Below are positions 53,518 to 61,402 of a DNA stretch of 64,000 nt, piece after piece. Origin of the DNA: Lentibacillus daqui (GTDB taxonomy: Bacteria; Bacillota; Bacilli; Bacillales; Amphibacillaceae); NCBI RefSeq assembly GCF_027186265.1, contig NZ_CP114176.1:2914001-2978000 (forward strand), read 5' to 3'. The position numbers and the translations under genes are program-made. The notes beneath the pieces are model-generated. The model was not told where the DNA came from and did not search any database. It was given only the letters and a program-made list of their open reading frames with translations. Position 1 is the first letter of the stretch; each line of letters begins with the position of its first letter.

Positions 53518-53745
53518 GGTTGATTCACTTGTTTGATCACCACACCCGTTTGGTCGATATTACGCCACATCCGGTTGATACTCTCCTCTATTTGGTTGAT
53601 ATTCCGGTCGATTCGGTTGATATCCGTGCCCATTGGGTTGATATGTTGCCATTTGCGGTTGATATAGCTACTCATTTGGTTGATACCCCCTATTTGCGGT
53701 TGATATCCAAGCATAATTGATTGATATTCACGTTCGTAGGTTGAT
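53518..53745 (-). repeat. 21-bp phased ATCRACC array on minus strand, 11 in register
   Basis: GGTTGAT/GGTCGAT, the complement of ATCRACC, starts at 53531, 53552, 53573, 53594, 53615, 53636, 53657, 53678, 53698, 53719 and 53739 (eight intervals of 21, two of 20). Two further copies at 53518 and 53606 are out of register. The ladder runs opposite to those at 22.8 and 24.3 kb. It lies between mreBH and the CoA-transferase promoter. Confidence 0.9.
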
Positions 53746-53815
53746 GCAACATTCGGCCATATCCCCCCTATTTCCAACACACGCAAAAATTTTCCGATAA
53801 AATAACACAAAAACA

Positions 53816-53844
53816 TTTACAAATTATTCAGAATAGACTACAAT
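53816..53844 (+). promoter_or_regulatory. Promoter of CoA-transferase/acyl-CoA dehydrogenase operon
   Basis: TTTACA (53816-53821), 17-base spacer, TACAAT (53839-53844). It implies a leader of about 225 bases before the start at 54079. Confidence 0.6.
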
Positions 53845-54011
53845 GGAGTGTAGATGAATCATGTAAAAAACGCTAGCACGTTTAGGACGCATGATCTCTA
53901 TAAAACTTACATCCTATAATAAAAAGGAAACCGAATGTCACGTAAAAATACTGCCTAATCTGTTTACAGCTCCACCCCAGTGCTGTTCCAAAGATATGAG
54001 CCAGTTCCGAT

Positions 54012-54056
54012 TGAGTTACAGCGCAAACTGTAGTCAATTTGAATTGGCTTTTTTAC
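54012..54056 (+). promoter_or_regulatory. Possible attenuator before CoA-transferase gene
   Basis: A hairpin ATTGA..TACAG / CTGTA..TCAAT (54012-54040) overlaps a terminator-like hairpin GTCAAT-TTGA-ATTGGC followed by six T (54035-54056). They share TCAAT, so only one can form. The terminator stands 22 bases before the start codon. Confidence 0.45.
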
Positions 54057-54078
54057 ATGAATAGAAAGGAGTGATGAT

Positions 54079-55236
54079 ATGTCAGGGGCGCTTGAAAATG
54101 TCAAAGTTCTTGATTTGTCCCGTGTGTTGGCCGGTCCGTATTGTACGATGATCCTCGGTGATATGGGTGCAGAAGTCATCAAGGTAGAAGCACCCGGCGG
54201 AAGTGATGAGACGCGTAAATGGGGACCACCATTTAAAAACGGCGTCAGTGCCTATTATTTGTGTGCCAATCGCAATAAAAAAAGTATTACCGTTGACCTG
54301 AAATCTGCGGAAGGAATTGAGGTTATTAAAAAACTCGTTTCTGAAAGCGATGTCATCATTAACAATTTTAAAGCCGGGACGATGGAGCGGTTCGGACTTG
54401 ACTATGAAACGCTTGCCGCCATTAATCCGGGAATTGTCTATTGTTCGATTACTGGATTTGGTGAAACTGGTCCTAACAAAGATATGCCCGGCTATGACTT
54501 TATTATTCAGGCAATGAGCGGATTAATGAGTATTACCGGTGATGCAGATTCCGGTCCACAAAAAGTCGGCGTTGCGATTACCGATATTTTGACCGGGCTA
54601 TATGCCTGTATCGGAATTCAGGGTGCACTCCTTGAGCGGAACCAATCGGGTAAAGGCCAGAAATTGGATTTATCCCTTTATGATTCAGCAACCAGTGCGT
54701 TAGTCAATATTGGTAGCAATTATTTGATGTCTGGGAAGATCCCACAAAGACTTGGTAACCATCATGCCAATATTGTTCCCTACCAAACATTTAAAACAGC
54801 AGATGGGGAAATGGTTATTGCCGTTGGGAATGATAACCAGTTTAAAAAATTATGCCAACTAATGGGAAAACCGGAATTCATGGAGGTAGAGCGTTTCCAG
54901 ACGAATCCAAGCCGGGTTGAACACCGCGATGAATTGGTGCCATTACTGCAGGAAGTTTTTTTAACCAAATCAACGGCGTATTGGCAGGAACAATGCAAGC
55001 AAAACAAGATTCCATGCGGGCCGATTTATGATCTTGCTGAAGTAACTAATGATCCGCAGCTGCGGGCAAGAAATATGTTTATCGCTTGTGAGCATCCAAT
55101 TGCTGGTAACGTAAAAATGATTGGCAGTCCATTAAAATTTTCCCGTACACCAGTAGAAGTCAGGCATCATCCACCAGATGCCGGTGAACATACCGATGAA
55201 ATACTAGCGAACTTAGGATTCACGAAATCAAATTAA
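54079..55236 (+). CDS. CaiB/BaiF family CoA-transferase
   Basis: 385 residues, class III CoA-transferase. N-terminal LSRVLAGPYCTMILGDMGAEVIKVE and RNKKSITVDLKS; the catalytic aspartate is D140 in PGYDFIIQAMSGLMSITG. It moves CoA between acyl-CoA and a free acid. The gene next door encodes an acyl-CoA dehydrogenase and the region carries lysine-degradation genes, so a succinyl-CoA:glutarate transfer (as in human SUGCT, same family) is a reasonable inference. AAAGGAG precedes the ATG. Confidence 0.92.
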   Translation: MSGALENVKVLDLSRVLAGPYCTMILGDMGAEVIKVEAPGGSDETRKWGPPFKNGVSAYYLCANRNKKSITVDLKSAEGIEVIKKLVSESDVIINNFKAGTMERFGLDYETLAAINPGIVYCSITGFGETGPNKDMPGYDFIIQAMSGLMSITGDADSGPQKVGVAITDILTGLYACIGIQGALLERNQSGKGQKLDLSLYDSATSALVNIGSNYLMSGKIPQRLGNHHANIVPYQTFKTADGEMVIAVGNDNQFKKLCQLMGKPEFMEVERFQTNPSRVEHRDELVPLLQEVFLTKSTAYWQEQCKQNKIPCGPIYDLAEVTNDPQLRARNMFIACEHPIAGNVKMIGSPLKFSRTPVEVRHHPPDAGEHTDEILANLGFTKSN

Positions 55237-55252
55237 TGTAGGAGTGATTAGC

Positions 55253-56455
55253 ATGAACTTTGAATTCTCAGAAGAACAGGAATTACTTAGAACAACCGTC
55301 CGAAATTTTGTCGATAAAGAAATCATGCCATATGTTGCGGATTGGGATCGGGATGGAAAATTTGACCCATCCATTATGCAGCGCTTGTCCGATCTTGGCC
55401 TCATGGGCGTCTGTATTCCGGAACAATATGGTGGCAGTGGTATGGATTATAACGCACTGGCCATTGTGTGTGAAGAATTGGAACGCGGAGATACTGCCTT
55501 TCGTACCGCTGTTTCCGTGCATACCGGTCTAAATAGCATGTCTCTACTGCAATGGGGAAATGAAGAACAAAAACAAAAATATTTGGTACCCCAGGCAAAA
55601 GGCGAAAAAGTAGGAGCATTCGGTTTAACGGAACCTGGTGCTGGCTCAGATGTGGCCTCTCTACAGACAACTGCAGTCAAAGATGGCGATTACTATGTCC
55701 TAAACGGCCAGAAAACGTGGATCTCGCTTTGTGACACGGCTGACCATTTTCTTGTGTTCGCTTATACCGATAAATCAAAAAAACACCATGGCATTTCCGC
55801 GTTTATTGTGGAACGGTCATGGGATGGATTTTCGTCTAAGGCGATCAAAGGTAAACACGGCATCCGCTCTGGGAATACGGGAGAATTATTCTTTGATAAT
55901 GTGAAAGTGCCTAAAGAGAATTTACTTGGTGAAGAAGGAGAAGGGTTCAAAATTGCCATGGCATCATTGGATAATGGCCGCTTCACCGTAGCTGCCGGTG
56001 CAGTTGGGCTAATCATGGCCTGCCTGGAAGCAAGCGTCAACTATTGCCACGAACGTAAAACATTTGGCAAAGAAATCGGTAAGCATCAACTTGTTCAGCA
56101 AATGGTTGCCAAGATGGAGGCTGGCTTGCAAATGAGCCGTTTACTCGTTTATCGTGCAGGAGAACTAAAAAATCAGGGTAAGCGAAACACCCGTGAAACG
56201 TCACTCGCCAAATGGCAAGCCTGTGATTTTGCCAACAAAGCTGCTGATGATGCCGTACAAATTCATGGCGCTTATGGGTATTCCGATGAATATCCAGTTG
56301 AGCGCTATCTAAGAAATTCTAAAGCACCGGTTATCTATGAAGGAACGCGTGAAATTCATACCGTTATGCAGGCTGAATATGTCTTAGGCTATCGGAAAGA
56401 TAAACCGTTGAATCACATGTTGCCGGCCTGGGACAAAGAATTAGTATCGAAGTAG
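55253..56455 (+). CDS. Acyl-CoA dehydrogenase, glutaryl-CoA dehydrogenase-like
   Basis: 400 residues, FAD enzyme. Motifs: FGLTEPGAGSDVASLQT (FAD and substrate contact), a typical helical C-domain, and the catalytic glutamate E363 in IYEGTREIHTVMQAEYVLGYR. The position of this glutamate and the YEGTxxIH motif are shared by short-chain and glutaryl-CoA dehydrogenases. With the CoA-transferase gene 16 bases upstream, glutaryl-CoA to crotonyl-CoA is the favoured reaction, by inference. The ATG at 55253 follows TAGGAG at proper distance. Confidence 0.9.
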   Translation: MNFEFSEEQELLRTTVRNFVDKEIMPYVADWDRDGKFDPSIMQRLSDLGLMGVCIPEQYGGSGMDYNALAIVCEELERGDTAFRTAVSVHTGLNSMSLLQWGNEEQKQKYLVPQAKGEKVGAFGLTEPGAGSDVASLQTTAVKDGDYYVLNGQKTWISLCDTADHFLVFAYTDKSKKHHGISAFIVERSWDGFSSKAIKGKHGIRSGNTGELFFDNVKVPKENLLGEEGEGFKIAMASLDNGRFTVAAGAVGLIMACLEASVNYCHERKTFGKEIGKHQLVQQMVAKMEAGLQMSRLLVYRAGELKNQGKRNTRETSLAKWQACDFANKAADDAVQIHGAYGYSDEYPVERYLRNSKAPVIYEGTREIHTVMQAEYVLGYRKDKPLNHMLPAWDKELVSK

Positions 56456-56476
56456 GGGTATGGAGTCGGTTTGACA

Positions 56477-56555
56477 GGGACATGGGGACGGTTCTTTTGT
56501 CCCAAAATTTCACATGGAAGAAAAAGGTGGGACGAGGAGCCTGTCCCCTTGTCCC
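56477..56555. repeat. REP-like GGGAC inverted repeat
   Basis: GGGACATGGGGAC (56477-56489) mirrors GTCCCCTTGTCCC (56543-56555) with one mismatch. Inner GGGAC and GTCCC pairs (GGGACGGTTCTTTTGTCCC at 56485-56503) add a second hairpin. This is the look of the dispersed GGGACA elements common in Firmicutes intergenic DNA. Confidence 0.7.
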
Positions 56556-56558
56556 TTT

Positions 56559-57068
56559 CTACTTTGATAACGCGATTTTTATATGGGCTAAGTGGTGTTC
56601 TTCGTGCCAGTTTAATTTTGCAATTTTTGCTGCGACTGTTATTTCATCACTTTTTTGGAGAGTAAAAGCTCGCTCTAATTGTTTTTCAGTTAAACTATAC
56701 CCTAAAGATACAATGCGCTCATTTATACCTTCTAGCATTTTAATAGAACTTTCTACATTAAGCTTTGTATCCGGCAGAATCGCCCACTCATCTTGATCAA
56801 AAGCTGGTACTGTTGGATTGTCATCTGTCAAAGCCAGCTTCAAACGTTGATACATGTTCAACTGAGAATCTGCAATGTGATGAACAAGTTGACGAACTGT
56901 CCAGCTGCCATCACGATATGTTCTGCTTAATTCCTCATCACTTAGTGAATCAACAGTTTCCCTTAATCGAATCGTGTAAGTTTCGATTTCCTTTAGCCAT
57001 TCTCGAATATTTTCTAATGTTACCATTTCGGGAACTTGTAATTTCCCAATCGGATATCTTACATCCAT
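56559..57068 (-). CDS. yfiT: DinB/YfiT-family metal-dependent thiol transferase
   Basis: 169 residues, four-helix DinB fold. VRYPIGKLQVPE at the N-terminus identifies the YfiT subgroup. Metal-binding histidines are in RQLVHHIADSQ and NWHEEHHLAHI. YfiT/BstA-type enzymes bind Ni or Zn and transfer bacillithiol to electrophiles in detoxification; this role is inferred from family. The ATG at 57068 follows AAGGGA at six bases. Confidence 0.88.
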   Translation of the reverse strand: MDVRYPIGKLQVPEMVTLENIREWLKEIETYTIRLRETVDSLSDEELSRTYRDGSWTVRQLVHHIADSQLNMYQRLKLALTDDNPTVPAFDQDEWAILPDTKLNVESSIKMLEGINERIVSLGYSLTEKQLERAFTLQKSDEITVAAKIAKLNWHEEHHLAHIKIALSK

Positions 57069-57137
57069 TTTCAATCCCTTCTTTCCTATTCGTTATTTTT
57101 TTCATCATTAATGATTCACCCAAATCAAATAAAACTA

Positions 57138-57467
57138 TCAATCTAATTGCTCTTTTACTCCATGTTGATACTGCTCATACTGCTTATACAAATCTTTCAA
57201 CGCCGATTCCAGTGCGTTCCCTGCCTTACCCAGATAACGCTCGCGTACTTCCTGCAGAGGCTTCTCAATGCCGTCCTGTAAACTATAGCCTCGCAATAAC
57301 TGTTGTACATATTCCCTGCCATGCAAGGTTGCCAGTGTACAGCCTGCTGTTACAATAACCCCATATTTTTTATCAATTTCCGCTGTAATCGTCAATGTTT
57401 CATAAATACTTTTCGCCGCCATTCCGGATGGCAGTCTGGCATGTCCTGCAATAAAAACGGTGTTCAT
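57138..57467 (-). CDS. DUF3870 domain protein
   Basis: 109 residues, cytosolic. FIAGHARLPSGMAAKSIYE and YGVIVTAGCTLATLHGREYV identify the family; function unknown. It follows the IclR gene by 26 bases on the same strand. Related genes often accompany amino-acid or aromatic catabolic clusters under IclR control, which suits this neighbourhood. Confidence 0.85.
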   Translation of the reverse strand: MNTVFIAGHARLPSGMAAKSIYETLTITAEIDKKYGVIVTAGCTLATLHGREYVQQLLRGYSLQDGIEKPLQEVRERYLGKAGNALESALKDLYKQYEQYQHGVKEQLD

Positions 57468-57493
57468 GGCTGTCCATTCCTCTCTTTTGTTTT

Positions 57494-58270
57494 TCAGCCG
57501 GCAAAACCCTCACCACGATATCCTAATTGTGTGGAGATTTCCCGCGCCTTATTCTTCGTGCTCGTCTTAATAAACGTTACATTCTCCCCTTCAAAATGGC
57601 TTGACAATCCACTTACCGTTAAAGCGGCAACAACTGATCCACTATGGTCATAAATCGGATACGATATCCCGGTCGTGTCAGCGTCTTGTTCTCCAGTACT
57701 ACAAGCATATCCTTCCTGACGAATTTTTTCCAGTTCACGTATCAGACTTTTTCGATGAACCGGCTGATGATCGCCAAGGAAATATAGCTTGTCTTCTGTT
57801 AATATTTTTTCCTGCTGATCTTCTGGTAAAAAAGCAAGTAATAGTTTCGGACCAGATCCGATATATAATGGGGTACTTTTCCCGATTCTTGTGTATAGTC
57901 TTAAGGCTCTATTGCTTTCTACCTTTTCAATATAGGTAGCTTCATCCTGTGTCACAATTACTAAATGGATCGCCTCATTTATTTGTTGAGCCAATTTCTC
58001 CATATATGGCAGTGCAATCTCGCGCAGTTCCAGCTGGTCGGATACCAGACTTCCCAATTCCAGCAGCTTTAACCCCAATCGATAACGGCTGTCATGTTCG
58101 GTTTCTTTTGTTTTATATAAAAAACGGCATGATTCCAGAGCAGATAACAAGCGGTATGCTGTTGGTTTTGGCATATTCGCCTGGTGAGAAATTTCTTTCA
58201 ATGTCAGTTCCTGCTGGTCTTCAGTAAATAAATCGAGTAATTTTAATGCTTTGATGACGCTCTGATTCAT
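57494..58270 (-). CDS. IclR-family transcriptional regulator
   Basis: 258 residues. N-terminal winged helix (about 1-62: ALKLLDLFTEDQQELTLKEI, ANMPKPTAYRLLSALE) and a C-terminal effector domain (80-250) with LPYMEKLAQQINEAIHLVIV and GISYPIYDHSGSVVAALTVSG. IclR proteins sense small carboxylates and usually control neighbouring catabolic genes, here probably the lysine-degradation set. Effector unknown. Confidence 0.92.
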   Translation of the reverse strand: MNQSVIKALKLLDLFTEDQQELTLKEISHQANMPKPTAYRLLSALESCRFLYKTKETEHDSRYRLGLKLLELGSLVSDQLELREIALPYMEKLAQQINEAIHLVIVTQDEATYIEKVESNRALRLYTRIGKSTPLYIGSGPKLLLAFLPEDQQEKILTEDKLYFLGDHQPVHRKSLIRELEKIRQEGYACSTGEQDADTTGISYPIYDHSGSVVAALTVSGLSSHFEGENVTFIKTSTKNKAREISTQLGYRGEGFAG

Positions 58271-58316
58271 GTAAAAAACTCCTTCGTTCGCTTAAAACGT
58301 TATGTACGATAGGATC

Positions 58317-58342
58317 ATCCCTCTACCAAATGAGTAGAGGGA
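58317..58342 (-). terminator. Hairpin after L-lysine 6-dehydrogenase gene
   Basis: ATCCCTCTAC and GTAGAGGGAT pair perfectly around a six-base loop seven bases past the stop codon. There is no strong T run, so it may be a processing or weak termination signal. Confidence 0.55.
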
Positions 58343-58348
58343 TCGCAG

Positions 58349-59521
58349 TTAACTATTCACGTGTGTCTCTTCTGCTTGGCTGATTTCTTTAATGTTAACA
58401 CCGCGTTTAGCCATTTCCTGAATGTAAGTTTGCCCATCAACAATTTGTTCCGGCGGATAAACACCCTTTTTGCTGATTGTACCATTTCCAATCATTTGCG
58501 CAACAACTGAGATCGTATTCGCGGTCGCCCTGGCCATGGCGGTAACATTTGTCGCACGATCTTTGTAAGTGGTCATTTCATATTGATAAGTAGCCGGCTT
58601 TCCATCTTTTTCACCGGAAACGATAATCCGTAATAACACGGCATCATCTTTATCTCCCAAGTCTACAATCGGATCAAGCACTTTTAATAATACTTGACGC
58701 GGATTAATTTTTTCTCCATTCACATCCACTTCATAATCCGCTCTGGTTAAATTCAAATCGACCAAAAGCTTAAATTTCTCCGCATGCCCTTTATAGCGAA
58801 TCGTTTTGTATTCCAATGTTTTTAGTTCTGGATAGGAGATGGATAAAGTCGAAGTACCTCCAGATGTATGGAATGCCTCGAGCGGACCAAATTTTTCAAA
58901 ATAAACTTCCTCTACTTCTGACAGTGATGGGATTTCCCGTTTGACACCATCACGAATAATCAGCGATGGATCCGTGTAATGGTCAAATACCCCTTCCATT
59001 GAAAAAACATGATTATATGCCAATGGAGGTTCCGGGCGTACCGGAATGCCGCCAACATATAACTTGATGGCCTCCAATTTGTCCAATTTGCTGGCTCCAT
59101 AGCCGGATAAAATATTAATCATCCCGGGAGCTACGCCAAGATCCGGAATCAATGTTACACCGGCAGCTTTGGCTTCATCCTTCAGCGCCAATACTTTATC
59201 GGTAATGTGCCCAATATGTCCACCAAGATCAACAGAGTTTACACCAACTTTGATTGCCGTCCGGGCGATGATTTCGTTAAAGGAATAAAACAAGGCATTA
59301 ATAATCACATCAAATTGCCGCATATAATCGGCCAATTCTTCCTCATCACTGGCATTGACCTGATAAGCAGTTATTTTTGGAGAGTCGAGCGAATCGCAAA
59401 CCTGTTTCGCCCTGGCAAAATCGATGTCGGCCAAACCAACCGCATCCACACCTTCACTCGTTACTAAATCGCGAGCTGCTTCTTTTCCCATTAAACCAGA
59501 TCCGAGTACACCTATTTTCAT
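58349..59521 (-). CDS. lysDH: L-lysine 6-dehydrogenase (saccharopine dehydrogenase family)
   Basis: 390 residues. Rossmann loop VLGSGLMGKEAARDL (5-19); family blocks VDLGGHIGHITDKV, LIPDLGVAPGMINILSGYGA, VGGIPVRPEPPLAYNHVFS, FHTSGGTSTLS and KGVYPPEQI closely follow the Geobacillus stearothermophilus lysine 6-dehydrogenase as I remember it. That enzyme deaminates the epsilon-amino group of lysine with NAD to allysine (cyclising to piperideine-6-carboxylate). A true saccharopine dehydrogenase is the alternative. Next to the aldehyde dehydrogenase and aminotransferase genes it begins a lysine-degradation route. Confidence 0.87.
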   Translation of the reverse strand: MKIGVLGSGLMGKEAARDLVTSEGVDAVGLADIDFARAKQVCDSLDSPKITAYQVNASDEEELADYMRQFDVIINALFYSFNEIIARTAIKVGVNSVDLGGHIGHITDKVLALKDEAKAAGVTLIPDLGVAPGMINILSGYGASKLDKLEAIKLYVGGIPVRPEPPLAYNHVFSMEGVFDHYTDPSLIIRDGVKREIPSLSEVEEVYFEKFGPLEAFHTSGGTSTLSISYPELKTLEYKTIRYKGHAEKFKLLVDLNLTRADYEVDVNGEKINPRQVLLKVLDPIVDLGDKDDAVLLRIIVSGEKDGKPATYQYEMTTYKDRATNVTAMARATANTISVVAQMIGNGTISKKGVYPPEQIVDGQTYIQEMAKRGVNIKEISQAEETHVNS

Positions 59522-59701
59522 CCAATCACTCCTTATACAAAAATTTACGATGCGACGCCTGAGGAAAAAGGCCAGAGAACCTTCCCCGGCCTCCCTAATG
59601 ATTTCTATTTATCTAGCAGTTACCAAAAACAACCTTGTAAACACATTGAAAATTAGTGTACCGCCTTACCTATCGAAGGATCGTGACGTGCCGCGTACAA
59701 A

Positions 59702-59818
59702 ATCGATCAAGTCCGGTGCAAATTCGATCGAGTTAAGCGCAAAATCGATCGTGTCAGCAGCAAATTCGATCGAATGCGGCTCTAACTCGATCGAGTGCAC
59801 CAGAAAGTCGATCGAATT
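59702..59818 (+). repeat. 21-bp phased TTCGATCGA array, 6 copies
   Basis: TCGATC(A/G) starts at 59703, 59724, 59745, 59766, 59787 and 59808, all intervals 21. The fullest copies read ATTCGATCGAGT or AATCGATCGTGT; the octamer TCGATCGA is itself palindromic. It lies between two same-strand catabolic genes. Confidence 0.9.
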
Positions 59819-59859
59819 GTTGGCGGTTGGTGCTTTTTTTACTGCAATTCGTTATCTTT

Positions 59860-61359
59860 TTAGTTATTATCAATCTGTGCACGTTGGAGTTTGCCACTGT
59901 AATCAACATAGACAGCCTTCCATTCGGTGAACACATCCAGTGCGGCTACACCGGAGTCGCGGTGGCCGTTGCCGGTTCCCTTTGTTCCGCCGAATGGCAG
60001 GTGAATTTCCGCCCCTGTTGTTCCGGCATTGACATAAACAATTCCGGTATCCAGATCACGCTGGGCTTTGAACACCTGATTCACGTCAGCAGTAAAGATC
60101 GAACTTGATAAACCATAGGCGACACCATTGTTGACCTCGACCGCTTCCTCGAAACTTTTAACCGGGATTAGCGATACAACCGGACCAAAAATCTCTTCCT
60201 GAGCAATCCGCATGTCTGCCGTACAGTCAGTAAACAAAGTTGGCGCGAAATAATTTCCGTTTTTTGGTACACCTTCTTGCTGCACATATCCCCCCGCAAG
60301 TAAATTAGCCCCTTCTTCCTTACCAACTTCAATATAATGTTTAATTTTTTCCAGTCCAGCTTGGTTAATGATTGGACCAACCTTATTCGATTCATCTAAC
60401 CCGTCACCAATGGTTAGGTTCTCCATTTCCGCAAGCAGCCGTTCCTCCAGCCGTTCCTTGACCGCTTCATGGACAATCACCCGGCTGCAGGCAGTACAGC
60501 GCTGGCCACTAGTACCAAATGCACTCCATAAAATCCCTTCGACCGCCAAATCAAGATCTGCATCATCCATCACGATGACGGCATTTTTACCGCCCATTTC
60601 CATAGAGACTTTCTTCAATTGTTGCCCACATTTGCTGGCGATGTTCCTGCCTGTATCATTGGAGCCGGTGAATGAAATCACCTGAATATCGTCATGTTCG
60701 ACCATGGCGTCACCAACCGTTGACCCGGTGCCGAATACGACGTTAAGCACTCCTTTTGGCAATCCCGCTTCTTCCAGGATTTTTGCCAGTTCAAAAGCCA
60801 GGATTGGAGTTTCCGTTGCTGGTTTCCAAACCACCGCATTTCCAGCAACAATCGCCGGGAAGGATTTCCACGTTGCAATTGCGATCGGGAAGTTCCATGG
60901 TGTAATAATCCCCACTACGCCTACAGGGGCACGTACGCTCATAGTAAATTTATCCTTTAATTCCGATGGTGTCGTCTGTCCGAACAAGCGGCGTCCTTCT
61001 CCAGCCATGTAAAAGGCCATATCGATACCTTCCTGGACTTCTCCGCGCGCTTCTTCGATGACTTTTCCATTTTCCATTGTCAGTAATTGCGCCAGTCGTT
61101 CCTTACGTTCTTTCAACAAACTACCGACCCGAAACAAAACCTCTGCCCGTTCTGGTGCCGGAACCAATGCCCATTTTTTCTGCGCTTTTTTGGCAGCTTT
61201 TGCCGCTTGATCGACCCGGGCTGCATTGGATAATGGTACATGAACAACCGTTTCCCCGTTTGCGGGATTGATGACGGGAGCAGTTTGTTCTTCTACCTCC
61301 AACCATTCTCCGTCAATAAAATTTTGTAAGCTCTTTACGTTTAATAAAGTTTCTGGCAT
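59860..61359 (-). CDS. Aldehyde dehydrogenase, semialdehyde type
   Basis: 499 residues. NAD(P)-binding TPWNFPIAI and GGKNAVIVMDDAD; the general base glutamate is in VSMEMGG, the nucleophile cysteine in GTSGQRCTACSR, and EEIFGPVVSLI lies near the C-terminus. All catalytic residues are present. Relatives act on succinic, glutaric, ketoglutaric or aminoadipic semialdehyde. In this cluster, 2-aminoadipate semialdehyde or glutarate semialdehyde is the likely substrate. Array 59702-59818 lies between it and lysDH. Confidence 0.92.
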   Translation of the reverse strand: MPETLLNVKSLQNFIDGEWLEVEEQTAPVINPANGETVVHVPLSNAARVDQAAKAAKKAQKKWALVPAPERAEVLFRVGSLLKERKERLAQLLTMENGKVIEEARGEVQEGIDMAFYMAGEGRRLFGQTTPSELKDKFTMSVRAPVGVVGIITPWNFPIAIATWKSFPAIVAGNAVVWKPATETPILAFELAKILEEAGLPKGVLNVVFGTGSTVGDAMVEHDDIQVISFTGSNDTGRNIASKCGQQLKKVSMEMGGKNAVIVMDDADLDLAVEGILWSAFGTSGQRCTACSRVIVHEAVKERLEERLLAEMENLTIGDGLDESNKVGPIINQAGLEKIKHYIEVGKEEGANLLAGGYVQQEGVPKNGNYFAPTLFTDCTADMRIAQEEIFGPVVSLIPVKSFEEAVEVNNGVAYGLSSSIFTADVNQVFKAQRDLDTGIVYVNAGTTGAEIHLPFGGTKGTGNGHRDSGVAALDVFTEWKAVYVDYSGKLQRAQIDNN

Positions 61360-61402
61360 GTATATGACCTCCTAAAAAGTTATCTATGACGTTATTAAAT
61401 TG

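Noticed and set aside
53505..53816. 103-codon frame across the third ATCRACC array
   Set aside because: Again repeat translation (INRxxxxINQ pattern) without a ribosome site; the array has out-of-register copies.
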